Of a stretch of DNA of 64,000 bases, positions 1 through 12,600 are shown piece by piece. Made by a program: the position numbers and the translations under genes. The DNA comes from Nectonema munidae (Eukaryota; Nematomorpha; Nectonematoida; Nectonematidae): assembly GCA_030549495.1 (NCBI GenBank), contig JAUIRK010000894.1, positions 1,488,001-1,552,000 on the forward strand. The letters are read 5' to 3'. The notes beneath the pieces were generated by a model. The model was not told the DNA's origin. It did not search any database and saw only the letters and a list, made by a program, of their open reading frames with translations. The stretch's first letter is position 1; the number at the start of each line of letters is the position of its first letter.

Positions 1-513
1 CAACTACAACGTTTTTTCGGATCGAGTGCAGGAAAATTGTTTCAGACATTTTTTGAATTAAGTTATTGAAATTTGGGAAAGTTTCCTGTATATAATGTGT
101 TCACGACTTTAGCACGTTATATTTAAACACTTAAAATTTAAACATAGTTTTATTATACACGTAAAATTTAAACATATTTTTTAAACCCGGGAAATTTAAA
201 CATGTTTAGATAAAAATGTGTTTCTAATTTGGGACAGATTATGTGTTTAAAATATGTTTAGAATCTAAACATATTTTTCACAGTGTATATGTGTTTATTT
301 ATACTTACTCACTATCGGTTAAACACATATGGTCGCCATATAAACGGTGCAAAGCATGGTGAAATTAAAGGAGATTTAGTTATCGTAATGACAACTTTGA
401 TGTTGATATTTGGAGTATTTCACATCAGATTTAGTATAAGAATTAAATATTCGTAATTGAAATAAAGGTAAAAAATCTCGCAGTTTTGTTTATAAAAGCA
501 TTTTTTTAAATAG

Positions 514-660
514 GAGGACTCCTTTCTGGAAGTTTAGCAATAATGATTGATGCGGCACACATGGTTTCCGATTTGATCAGCTTTATTTTAGCCATCTTAT
601 CGATTCATCTATCTTCACTGGCGCGAACAAAAAAATTAAATTTTGGATGGAAAAGAGCAG
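514..660 (+). CDS. SLC30A: ZnT exon: TM2 with first HxxxD motif
   Basis: The acceptor AG is at 512-513 and the donor GTTCGT follows 660. The exon is 147 bp and enters with two bases of a split codon. It translates as GGLLSGSLAIMIDAAH and on to FGWKRA, the classic CDF TM2 signature. The HMVSD stretch supplies one His and one Asp of the transport zinc site. Confidence 0.93.
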
Positions 661-3600
661 GTTCGTTTGATTCACATTTTACAATTTACGGAATCCAACT
701 TCCCAAATTTGGACTTTTCTGAGTGTAAATACTGAAAAAATCAATTACAAATAGACAAAGAAAATCACGTCGCTGTAACATCTGCCCTGGCGTGCCATAT
801 GCACGTGTAAAAGATTCGTTTTCATATAAAAATTATTCTAAATAAAAGACTTCACGTTTGATGAAAATGTCTCTCATTTATATATCATTAATTGCCATGA
901 GTTAAGAAGGAGTACTTTTGTATTTCAAGGATACGAAAGCTTAAGCTTGAATTAGTTTTAAAAACCTGATATGAATATAGTTATTGTAAGAATTTAAATT
1001 TAAAAATCTATAAAAATTGCTTCAAAATTGATATTGTAAAAATTAAACTAAACAACAAATATAGGAATTAGCTATTTTCAACCAGTTAAATTTTAACTAA
1101 TTGCATAACAACCCACTTATTAACTAGTTCACGATTTTAGAATAAATCCATCAATGTTGGCAAGATTTTCATTAAGATTTTATGTCAGGCAAACTTGAAA
1201 GATTTTTTGATTTAGGATTTTTAAATTATGAAACAAATTATTTCCATTAGTATGAATACGAAAAAGAGAACATTTTTGCAGCAAAAAATTATACTAAATT
1301 TTGAAATCAATATAAATATTTAAAATATGTCTACTTCTAAAAACTTTTTTTAATCCATATCAAATTTAATTTTTATTACTTTTATACTTGAATCTTGAAT
1401 AGAATATTATCAAAGTTGGGATAAAAGTTCATTAAAGTGAATCAATTTTTCTTCATTTCATTAAATTTTTCAACTTGTTTTTATACAAGTTAAATCAAAT
1501 TGTAAATACGAAAAGAAAATGAGTATTCTATCAAATCCCAGAATGCAATAAAAAATCCTTTGACTTGTTGGATAAAAATATCTTGAGAGCTGAATTTTGT
1601 GAGTGACACATATGTTTGACATACCTGAAAAATTACGAAACTGTAATTATTTGATTATCAAGTTTATCCCCTCACTAACTATAGCATTTAATCCTTTCAA
1701 ACGCAACGAAACACCCCTGTCTAAATTAAGACGCACCAATGGCATTTTATTAAATGACATTAAGTTATGTGGATCAATAAGAATTTAATTTTAAGTGGAT
1801 CAATAGCTGTCATTCATTTGGAATTTTAATACTTTTTTCGTAAAAAATGTTAAACATAAGTTTTAGAGAGTAATGATAATGTTCAGATGATTAAAAAAAT
1901 CCTGGTCCCTCTAAAAAACTTTGTTGCACAAAAAATGTTAAAAGATAAATTAAAAATGTAATTTAAACCTTTGAATTTATTCAATACTCTATCTCTTGAT
2001 ATAATCCTTAGTGATTGGCCAAACTTAAAAGAAAACTTTGTTTGAATGTTTGCCATTTGCGAGTTAAAAAATGTTCGAGTAATGCTATTTTCGAGAGAAA
2101 TCATATATTTTTAAAATTATCTTCATATGTTATACTTATTTTTCTCTGAAGGAGTTTCATATGGGCGAAATATCAGCGTTTCCCCAATTTCGCGAAAAAT
2201 AAGAATATCACGAAAATTTCGTGATTTACATCTATATATATAGTCAATTTGAACAACTGAATAAGGATATTGTCAATTGTAAATAATTCAATAACTATAC
2301 CAAAATTGCCTCCTGATATTTCAAATTAAATGTTTATAATGATATAAAATTATACGTGATAATGTTGAAAAAGTAGTAAATTTTGTTTGAATTGAGCTTT
2401 CAAATGAATCGAATAATTGAAATTCTGAATATCATTTCCTAAGTTCAATTGAATTTATATAAATACTGAAAAAACAAGAAGAGCCAATGCTATCGTATAT
2501 TCACTAGAAATTTTGGTCGCAATCTTCTCGATGTTTTTGTTATGGCTGGTGACTGCTTTTCTCATTCGTAGTGCCGTTGACAGAATCCTCACTCTCAACT
2601 TCGAAATCAACACCAAAATCATGCTCATATCCTCTTTTCTAACTTTGATCTTCAATACCATGTAACTTTTCTCTTTATGTTATCAATGCGCTTTAGATCT
2701 TTTTTTAAAGTCTAGGTCAATGACCTTAAAAAATTAATATTGATGAAATGGAATCTTTTAATTCGTTCAAACCTTTGTATAAAGATTCAATGATGAATAG
2801 AGAAGTGATCCTTCGTCGATAGGAGGCATACTAAAAATAACACACCATCTTATACGCATTTAACTCTACCATTTCGTTTCAAAAGGACCGATTTGATATT
2901 TGATTTGATATTTGCAGCCACTATAGATCATATTTTTATATTTATATATAAATTTTTTATTGCTTTGATTTTGAATTAGCTTTTTTTAAATGTCCAAACG
3001 TCTTTATTTTACATATATTTAGTAATATAAATAAATTAGATTATATTAATAAAATATAAGTATAAAAAAAGGTTATATAAATTTTTAGCCTGACACAAAA
3101 ATTTCAGATGATGCGGTATCGAACCCATAATCACGAGTCAGTGACGTAGCTAGACATGGGACAGGAGGGGCCGTGTCCCCCGATGTTCCTTATGGTGCCC
3201 CCTCCATGTACCTTATGTGATGTTATACATACATATTTATATTTACATTTATATATAATTGATTTTTTAAAATAATAAAAAATCTAAAAAAAGACCAGAT
3301 AAATTTTATTTATCTTGTCTTTTGCTTATCTTTATCTCTAACAAGTATAGTAATAATTTTTTGCATGTCATAAAAATGAATATGAGAAATCAAGCTAAAT
3401 TTTTTCGCAATGTTTTGCAAATTTTTGCAAAAATTGTATTCTTAATACCACTTTTAAAGCATTGACCAGAATTGCACTCTTTAATTACAATGTTTAATTA
3501 TTACTTTATATACAATGTTTAATTTGATTTAAAAAATTAATTTTTTTATGATTTACATCTAGTTCCAGTTTTGTTCTTAAACTTAGGCGATGGACTTATA

Positions 3601-6600
3601 CCCCAGTCAACTTGCTCACCGCCATATACGCCTTAGTTTAAGATCAAATGGCAACTTCTTAGCGTAATAAAAAACATGCAAAAAAAGACACACTTATTTT
3701 GTAACCAGAGAATCAAACGTTGACGTTTTTCGCATGCAATGCATTCTTTCCATTTAAATCATTTGGATGTTTTTGAAATCAATAAATTGTAAGCGGATAA
3801 TAAAATGATTTTCTTTCAACATGGCGGAGTGTTTATTTTTTTTAATATAGATTGGAATCAAATATGCATCTTTTGTCCTTGAATCTCAATAACTTCCAAT
3901 CATATTGCAGCATATTCATAATTTTAGATTCAAAGAAAAAAGCATACGTTGTTTCTCCTTTCATCGTTTTATTGCTTCGATGTAATAACCATTTTCTTTG
4001 GATACGACATTTTGAAGTAAAAATAGATAATACCAGCTAAAGAGAAAAAATTTCAAGAAGAAACAAGAAAAAAATATATTGGTAAAAAGTAAAAACAAAG
4101 CAAAGATAAGAAAATCTATAAGTTATTTATGAAAAACATCGAGGATTTTCTATATTTAATTTTTTACACCATTTTTTGCTGTTTGAATGTTGTAAGTAGT
4201 AACAGTCAGACATTTTTTCGGAAAAAAAAGAAAAATTCAAGATTCTTTTATTTAGCTTTTGTAGCACATGATAAAAACAGCCAATGAGATGCCTAATTTA
4301 AAGTTTTGAAAAAGCATTGTTTATATGCCATAAAATGTGTACCACTTGAGAAAGCATAACTTGGCTTTCGTATACATATATTTTGGAGTACGAGTTTATA
4401 CCGAAATTCCACGAAACCTCTCGAAATATCCTAGTATTTTTCTCAATTTAAAATATAAATTTTTATTTTTTTTATATTAAAATAAGGTTTTATCAAAAGG
4501 AGCAAAATTTTTGAAAGATAATATGAGATTTCCACAGGTTACGTGAGATTAAAAAAGCAAAATTATGAATTTTTTTTAAAATTCAATGATTTAAAAAGAA
4601 AAAACATGATAACAATTTTTGAAATGGATGATTTAATTTTTTAATTTTTCACATTAATAAGTAATAAAGTAAACCATTTGAAAGTTACCATATTGCATTT
4701 TCGACGATTACGTGCGATTTTAACAAAAAATTTAAAGAATTTATTTCTAAGAATTTTAATTAATTTTTAAATTTAAAACTTAGATTAAAGTTAAAAATTT
4801 TGCAAAGTCACATCCGAAAATATATTCACGAGAACCTATTGATGTTTTGTGAAATGTTATAAATTTTATGACATAAATTATTTAGTGATTTATACATTTC
4901 AAAAATTAGTTCAATGCTGATTCTAATGTCAGAAACTTTAAATTAGAAATCTCATTGGGTGTTTTCATTTATTTGTTTTTTACAAAAACTTAAATATAAG
5001 TTGTAAAGTCAGCCCAAAGTGGTAAGATAAAGTTTTACCATTTTTATAGTAATATTACTACCATGTAAATTGATAGCTTTTACTCAATTTTTTTGAATAA
5101 ATAAACATAACAATATTTTCCTGTTAGGTCAGCAATACCAATAATATTTGGAAATAGAGAACTTAAAAATCAATAGTTTTTAAGATAATTTTTCAAAGAG
5201 ATGTTTTACCTCATTGAAAGTTAATCTACTACTAAAATGGTATTTTAATTACTAAGAATAATAAAGGTATGCATTGTTACAATAACCATTTAAAGTAGTT
5301 AGTGTAACCACTTTTTTTTTTAGACGAATACAAAAATAAAACTCATTATTGTGGTGGGCAAATTACATTAAATATGGTGACAAAAGCAAGCTTATATATA
5401 ACTCGTAAAAGTTAACTCTAAATTCAGCCTTGATTCACATCCTCATTTCATTTATACGTATGTCAACGAATATAGAAATGTTAATATCCATGGCATCCAA
5501 GGGCGGATCTAGAAGATAATTTACCCCATAGTGATTTAATAACATTTTTTTTCTAAAATAATTTTTTGTTGAGTCTTCTATATGCAAAACACATTGTGAA
5601 TGAATTCCTATAGTATATACGCGTGCTACACAAGTAACATTTACTCATTTCTTGTTACTGATGGGAAATAAAACTTTTTCTCACACAGTGAAGCTAATTT
5701 TGTTTAAACTATACACTGATATGCTAAAAAATTGGGAATGATGGAAGAGAGGGCGTGTGGAAGGAGGGGGTGTGGAAGGAGTGGGTAAGCGTCCCATCAT
5801 CCTTCTGAATCCGCGGCTAATCACATCTGTATACCAAAGTAAGGAAAGCATTAATTTCTTTTTGATTTCAGTGCACGCAGATCTAAAGTTACTATAGATA
5901 TTCTAGGAGAGAAAAGTAATTGAGGCTTTTTATCTAGGTATTGTGAATTTTTACAATGTTAGAATGGCTTGAATAGACTTCCTATATTGTCAGAAGCGCG
6001 CGATTTCAGAGTTACCATGTTGGATTTAATAACACAAACCGACAGACTCTATACTTAGAGAGCTAGAAAACATTACGAGCACATCATTATTCTAAGAATC
6101 TAAATATTATGTTATTAAATAATACTCGTTCTTATTATTTTGGTGTTTTATCAGTATATAAAATTCCATTTGAAATAAAGCAGACTTTAAGTATTAAAAA
6201 TTCTGCTCCTCAAAGGGTTACTCCATTGAGCAAGCTAAGGCGGAAAAAGGAGGGGAAAGTTCGGGCGGTTCTAAAAATTTTCCAAGTTAAGTTTTAAACT
6301 TTTTAAATTTGAAAATTTTATTTTACCTTTTTTTATGTAATTTATCAAAATTGTGAAAAAATATTGATTTTGATGATTATTGTGCAAATTTATCCATGAA
6401 CATGATAACTAAGCAAAACTTTAAAAAAACTTAAAAATTTATCACATTAATTTACGCTGAAATTTGTTTAAATCCCATTAAATTGGATAAAAATCAGATC
6501 AAATTTACTTAAATCAAGCTAATCCATCTAAATTCGCGTTTTTTATGAACTGATTTCATATTTAAACAAAAAATTCGATTAACATACATATTATAAAAAT

Positions 6601-9600
6601 TGGACAACATTTTTTTTAATTGAATAAATCCTTTTTGCATTTAAAACAGTGATAAGTAAAACTTCCTAATGGTTAATGTGAAATAAAGAGAATTTGGATA
6701 TAGTGTCCGTAAAAGTGTTATGATGATAAATATACATTCTAAGTGATGGAGCTATGAGAGACACGGATAAATCTCTTTTCATTAAGAATAGTCATTCTCC
6801 TTCATTCCCATGGGAAAGGACATGATCACGGAGAAGATTGCAAATTGGAAAATGGAGAAGATTCAAATAATGCACAAGATTCCTCAAAAAGTACTATTTT
6901 ACTTTCATCAACTTTATTAGTCAAATAGCGGTCCGAAAATTATACACACAAAAATTTCATCCACGAAGGGTTAGGGTACCGTGGGGTGTTTACATCGAGA
7001 TGGCACATGCGCCTCTTGTATTGGACTATGAGGAAAGTAGGCTTGATGCAGGATCGAACCCAAGACCTTGAGTTATAGAAATCCAGTATCTAACCAACCT
7101 TACTAACGAGAAATTCCAACCACAGATAATTCCACGCAATTCAAACTACAAAAATTCCAGCCATTGAAAAATCAGCAACTAAAATTGAATCCACAAAATT
7201 TGCCACTGAAAAATTAAATAGAAAAATTAGCATTTGAAGAATGTTGTTGATTTAGTATTTATACAGTTAAAATTACTACCCAAAATGAGAGATCTTCAAC
7301 CTTTGCTAGATATTAAATGCATTTTTAATTTTGATAATTCTGATAGTTTTTATTATTATGAATCAATTTATATTTAATTATTGTATTTAGATGTCGTTAA
7401 TAAGTTTATTTAATATATTTTTAAAATTTCATAAAAAACTAATATATAATGTCCAATAACTATTTGTTAATTAAAATTAAAAAGGGGTACATATAAAATC
7501 TTTTATTTAAAAAATATTAAAACATTGGAACTTTTTTAAATGTTTTTTTTTATAAACTTTTCGTTTTTGTTCAAATATTTCTGAAAACTTATTTTTTAAT
7601 TACCAAGAATAATAAAGGTATGCATTGTTACAGTAACCATTTAAAGTAGTAAAATACTTTATACAATGATAGAATGTGGTTAGGATAGAATTTTTCCTAA
7701 GAGCTTACGTTTCCGTGAATAAAACTTTGAATATTGTGTTCAATGATTATTCTCATGAAACTTTTACGCCATAAAAAACCTTAAAACTGGAAAAAATTAA
7801 TATTTATTTGTTCAAGAAACTACTTAAAGTATTGTAAAAATTAAGCACTTAAAGTAGTAAAATATACTATTTATTTTAAAAAAAGTGCATAAAATAGTAA
7901 GATCTATTATTTCAAGTATTGAAAAAAATTATTTATTAGGGAAAGTGATTAAGGTTGGTTAGATACTGGGTTTCGATAACTAAAGGGCTTGGGTTCGATC
8001 CGGTATCGAGCCTACTTGTTCGATACAAGCAGCGCAATTGTGTTTTCTCAATGAAAACAGAGGATGTAATGGATTATGCGCTTTCGTAGGATTTTTTAAA
8101 TCATATTGCCTGGTTGGTAATATAGAAATTGGTCGCCAGTTTTTGATTGAATTATGGTTGCGATTTGGTTTGGGGATTAGCACTAGTTTGCATATTTTCC
8201 AAATATTTGGAAAATAACTTAGTTTGAGGCACGCATTGAAAATGTTGAGGAGATGAGGGTGTAGTATGTGGTAGGCTTTTTTCACATGTTTAATGGAGAT
8301 GAAGTCAAGGCTGCTAGAAGATTTGGTTTTCATGGAATGTATGGTTTTGTTTAGCTCTTTGATTGTGATTTCTGGGTGTAGTAGATATATTTTTGTTTCC
8401 ATTCTAATAAGTGTATGGGTAATATATTCAGTTACATTAGTATCGGCGGGAAATAGAGTGTTGAGTGAGGGTGGTTGATAAATATTGAATCTTGATTGCT
8501 TGAAAGAAGATTGGAGAGTGATGCTGTATGTTTTTTTGTGTTTAAGTTTGTTAATAATTGGCCATGAGTTTGTTGGAGTTTGATTAGAAAAATGTTTCCA
8601 GGCTTGTATTTTAGCTCTTTTAATTTCTGATTGATATTGAGTTTTAAGGAAGAAGTAATGTTGAATGTTACTGTGAGAGTTGGTTTTCTTATATTTTTTA
8701 AGGATTTGCGTAATTGTTGTTTGAGGTTATTTAAAGTACGGTTCCAAAAAGGAGCGTGATGTCTTTTAGGAAGCTGGTTTGTAGGAGTTGTTCTGTGAAT
8801 GCTCGCTGTGATGGACTTGTTAAGTTGAAGAGCAGATGTTTCAAGATTATTTGTTGTATCTGTGGTCAGGGTGATGTTGTCTAGCTTAGATTTAAGATTG
8901 TGAAGAAATGCTGCCCAGAATATTTTTTTGCCATAATTAGGATTTGGACTTTTTGAGAGTTTAGTAGTGAGGTCGATTTGAAAGGTTATGTATGTGTGGT
9001 CGGAGGCGGATGGGATGTCTAAGATGCGCCAATTGTGAACTTTACTTCTCGTTTCGTTGTAAATGATGATTAAATCGTTGTGCGATTGGTAGATGTTGTT
9101 TAGATGCAGTCGTCTAAAGGTTGGGGATTTATCAATGTCGGCTATTGTTAGATTATGAGATGTTAGAAATTCGAGTGTGAGTGAACCTCGTGTATTTGAT
9201 TTTATGTCCAGAGGTATGATCTAGCATTTAAGTCGGTGGATATAGGTATGTGGTGGTTGTTGTCTATGTTATGTCTGATTTGTGTAAGTGATTGAGAGAA
9301 GTTGTTAGGTATGGGGTGGTTTAAGGAAGGCTGGGAGTAGAGAGAGCAGAAGAGTAAGGATTTGGAGTTTGAGGGAATAAGTGTGAAGAAGTAGTTTGAA
9401 CTAGAGTATTGATATAGTGGTGTATTAGTAATTGATTGTTTTATTAATATGCATGCTGAGTATTCTGTTAGTGGGGGTATGTGTAGGAGTACGTAGTCGG
9501 CTGTTTGGTGTGGAATGTAAATGTATGGTTCGTTTATTGACTTAAATATTTTTTAAAAATTTGCTTTTACCGAGATAAAAATTGTTTTTTACCGAGAAAA

Positions 9601-12600
9601 ATAAATGATTTTATTGACCTTTTAAAAATTTATTGCTTTAATGAGCTATAAAAATGTTATACAAAGTATTAAAATTTATTTAACAAAATTAGTAACGTTG
9701 TAATAAAGCATCATATATTTGAACACATTTTTTGATTTAAAATTTCAATCTTTTTCTACCAATTTATTTAGTTTGAAAAGGATCATTCTACTTTTGTAGT
9801 TGAAACTTGACAATTTTGGTGTTTAAGTTAAGTGCTGGGAGAGATTTGAGAATTTTCCATTTCCATAACGTCTTTGATTTTATTTTGTTTGAATCTATTT
9901 TCAAGATAACTTTTTATGCCAAATTCGTCTTCAATAAAACAAATTTTGTTGAAACCGGTAGGAGCATCTCTCACTGAAAAGTTTCTATGTTGACTTTTTT
10001 CGAGTAAATCAATAAATTGTGAATATTCTCTTTTTATTATTTGCAAGTTTTGAGCCATGTTTTTATTTTTGACACTTTCTTTAGCATTTTGCAACAAAAT
10101 TCGACCTCCATCATCATTATCTTTAATTTCTTCAACTATTTTCTCCACTGCTGGAAGATTTTCAGAATAATATATCGCTGCTTCTAACCAACTTGTCCAT
10201 CTCGTTACAATTGGAAATGGAGGGTAGCCAATCGGCTCAAAAAGAGAACGTCTTTTCCTAGTTGAGTGATTTAATGCTGGAAATGAGATTATCAACATTT
10301 TTGTAGAATACTTTTATTTTCAAGGTACAATTGTGTAAAAGATGTGAAAAACATGTAATGTGAAAAAGATTTGGAAATAAAACTTTCAAAACTTTTACAG
10401 CTGACATATTGTATATGTACACATACAGTACATGCTGCATCTGTTAACAACAAAGAAAAGTTGTCTCGTTCAATTTTATACTCTTTTGTTATATCATCGA
10501 TTAATCTTGTAAATTTTTCTGAATTTATGTGTTCATCATAATTGGAAACTTTTATAAGATAGGTAATTTCTGGGTTATCAATAATGCCAAACGTTAACAA
10601 ATATTTGTCCAAACATTTCAGTCTCGTCAATCATAAGAAAAACTTTCTTGTTTTGTATTAAGTTTTTAATTTCTTCTATTTTTTATAATGCTAACTCATC
10701 AATTGCGTTCCCACAGGATCTCACACACGGTAGTGTTTTTCCCATACTTTAATTTTGTGATTTGGGTTATTGGTGTATCGTTAGGGACGTCATGTAATAT
10801 AAATTTTGGTTTTTGTGGGGATAAATCATTTCCATTTACACCGTTTTTTATGAGGGTTTTTCTAGCGGAAATTTTTTGGTCTATATTTTTGAATTGGAAG
10901 TAGATGGTACTGGAGTGGGATGATCTTGTTTTGGTGATCGATAGGGAGTTGTTTTTGGTAGCTAGGTTTTTGATGACTTTTTAGCGATGAATGGCCTTCT
11001 CTTTTTTAGCTGAAATGTTGTTAGATGAAGTGATTTTTAATGTCAGGTTATGTTCAAGGTGTTTTCTAGTGCTTGGAGTGGTTTGCGTATTTGTGGTGGA
11101 TTTGGGTGTTGGGTTAGGATATGATTGATGATTTGGTAATAATAGCAGACAGTGAAAAGGAAATTCAAGAAAGACTGTTTATGTGGCAAGAATGTCTCGA
11201 AGGAAAAGGCCGGAGATTGAATTCATGTAAGACTGAAGTGATGAAAGTCAGTAGGAATGAAAACGCTGTGATAAGCATAAAAGATAAGCATGGGATCGAA
11301 TTGAAACAAGTGCAAGAGTTCAAGTATTTAGGGTCAGTTATCGAAAAGGAAGGGGGTTGTAGTAAGGATGTACAATCGAGGTTGAATGCGAGTTGGGCAA
11401 AATGGAAAGAAGTTAAGACTGTTTTAAACGATAAAAAGCTGCTGATGAAACTGAAGGCCAAAGGGAAACTGATGAATTGAAGGCTATTGACACGTGCTGA
11501 GAAGGGAAAAAGATGAGAAAAGAAGGAAAGCATACGATGAGCAGGTAAAAGGAAAAGAGGAAGGCAAAGAATGAGATCGGGAGATGATTTGGAAGAAAGT
11601 ATGAAAAAATTTGGTTTGAAAGAAAGCGATGCTACAGACAGAAAGCTTTGGAGAGAACGGATCAAAGCCATCGACCCCCAATAAGGGGATAAGATGAAGA
11701 AGAAGAAGAAGTTAGGATATGATTGAGTAGGTATAAATGAGTGAGTAGGGGCTAAACTAGCAGCATTTGCTTATGATTGTATTGAGGCTGATTTATGCTT
11801 TGGCTTTCGAAGGTTTGGATATAATGCATGGCTATGTTGTATTTAAAGTTGTTAAATAGTATTAGATCGTTTGGACTTAGTGTCGTGTTAGCTATAAAAT
11901 CATCGAATAGATGATTTAAAGTGTCGTTGATAGAATTGGGAAAATATTATATATGGATTAATAAAATAGAGTAATAGAGTTTAACCTAATGAAAAATAAA
12001 GAAAATTTGATATGAAATGAGTTTATTAAAAATCAGATAGAAATGGCTTTATAAAGGAAAAGTTTAGCTTTCAACGGTTTGAAATATAAAAAAAATTTAA
12101 AGGCATAGGAGTTATTTTAGAACAAGGATTTGAATAACTGAAACCTATAACTAACTAATAAGAACATCCGTAGGTGAAACAACCTACAAGCTAATAAGTT
12201 ATATAAAAGAAATAAAAATTTAAGGAAACAAAATAAATTTAATTTAATTTAAAACATAAAATTAATCAGATAATAATTAGGAATTTAGTTAGATTAGTTA
12301 ATTATACTCACTTATTTGACCCTTTGAGAATCAGTGTCGACATAATGAAATCTTCTTTTTTAAGTATATAAAATGCCATTGGAAGTAAAGTAGACTTTTA
12401 GTCTTTAAAATTCTGTTCCGCAAAGGCCTACTCCATTATTGATTACTTAATTATTGAGAGATAGTTTGTTAATTTTTTAGTTATCAAGGTAGTGCTTTGG
12501 ATTTAGTCTCAATTTGTCACTCAATTTTTCACAGTAAGGTGTCTAGAATTGTGGCTTTTATATAATTAAAGTTCATGGGGCCTTCATCTAGGATCCAATC

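Larger units (their letters stand above)
2662..6786. other. Zinc transporter intron with MITE fragments
   Basis: The intron holds a hAT-MITE fragment (3149-3216), an AAGTGGT-ended element (5016-5314), a possible GGCGGATC-ended element (5499-5817) and a piggyBac-like MITE copy (about 6100-6219). The rest is AT-rich with nothing recognised. Confidence 0.55.
8059..11960 (-). mobile_element. Jockey/I-like non-LTR retrotransposon remnant, interrupted
   Basis: On the minus strand, 11960 towards 8059, this reads as a decayed LINE. An ORF1-like piece lies near 10700-10850 (LHDVPNDTPITQITKLKYG). An endonuclease end near 9000-9060 contains the SDH motif (RILDIPSASDHTYITF). The reverse transcriptase start at 8402-8110 carries ITIKELNKTIHSMKTKSSS and NWRPISILPT. 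Catalytic palm motifs downstream are lost by 3' truncation at a SINE. The copy is split by a hAT transposase remnant (about 9545-10685) and by an RTE LINE (11129-11711). A related C-terminal fragment lies at 35248-35740. Multiple stops show that it is dead. Exact outer limits are uncertain. Confidence 0.75.

Noticed and set aside
360-440. Possible upstream ZnT TM1 exon (hydrophobic stretch near 390-413)
   Set aside because: The hydrophobic frame ends in phase 0 at the only donor, but the exon at 514 needs phase 1; no conserved residues.
7951-8058. A tRNA gene (A- and B-box-like motifs)
   Set aside because: Repeated dispersed copies, a long shared body and no clean cloverleaf point to a SINE.
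8293-8478. Plus-strand 61-codon frame
   Set aside because: Antisense of the LINE reverse transcriptase start.
11165-11681. Minus-strand frames across the RTE LINE
   Set aside because: Antisense shadows of the plus-strand reverse transcriptase fragment.
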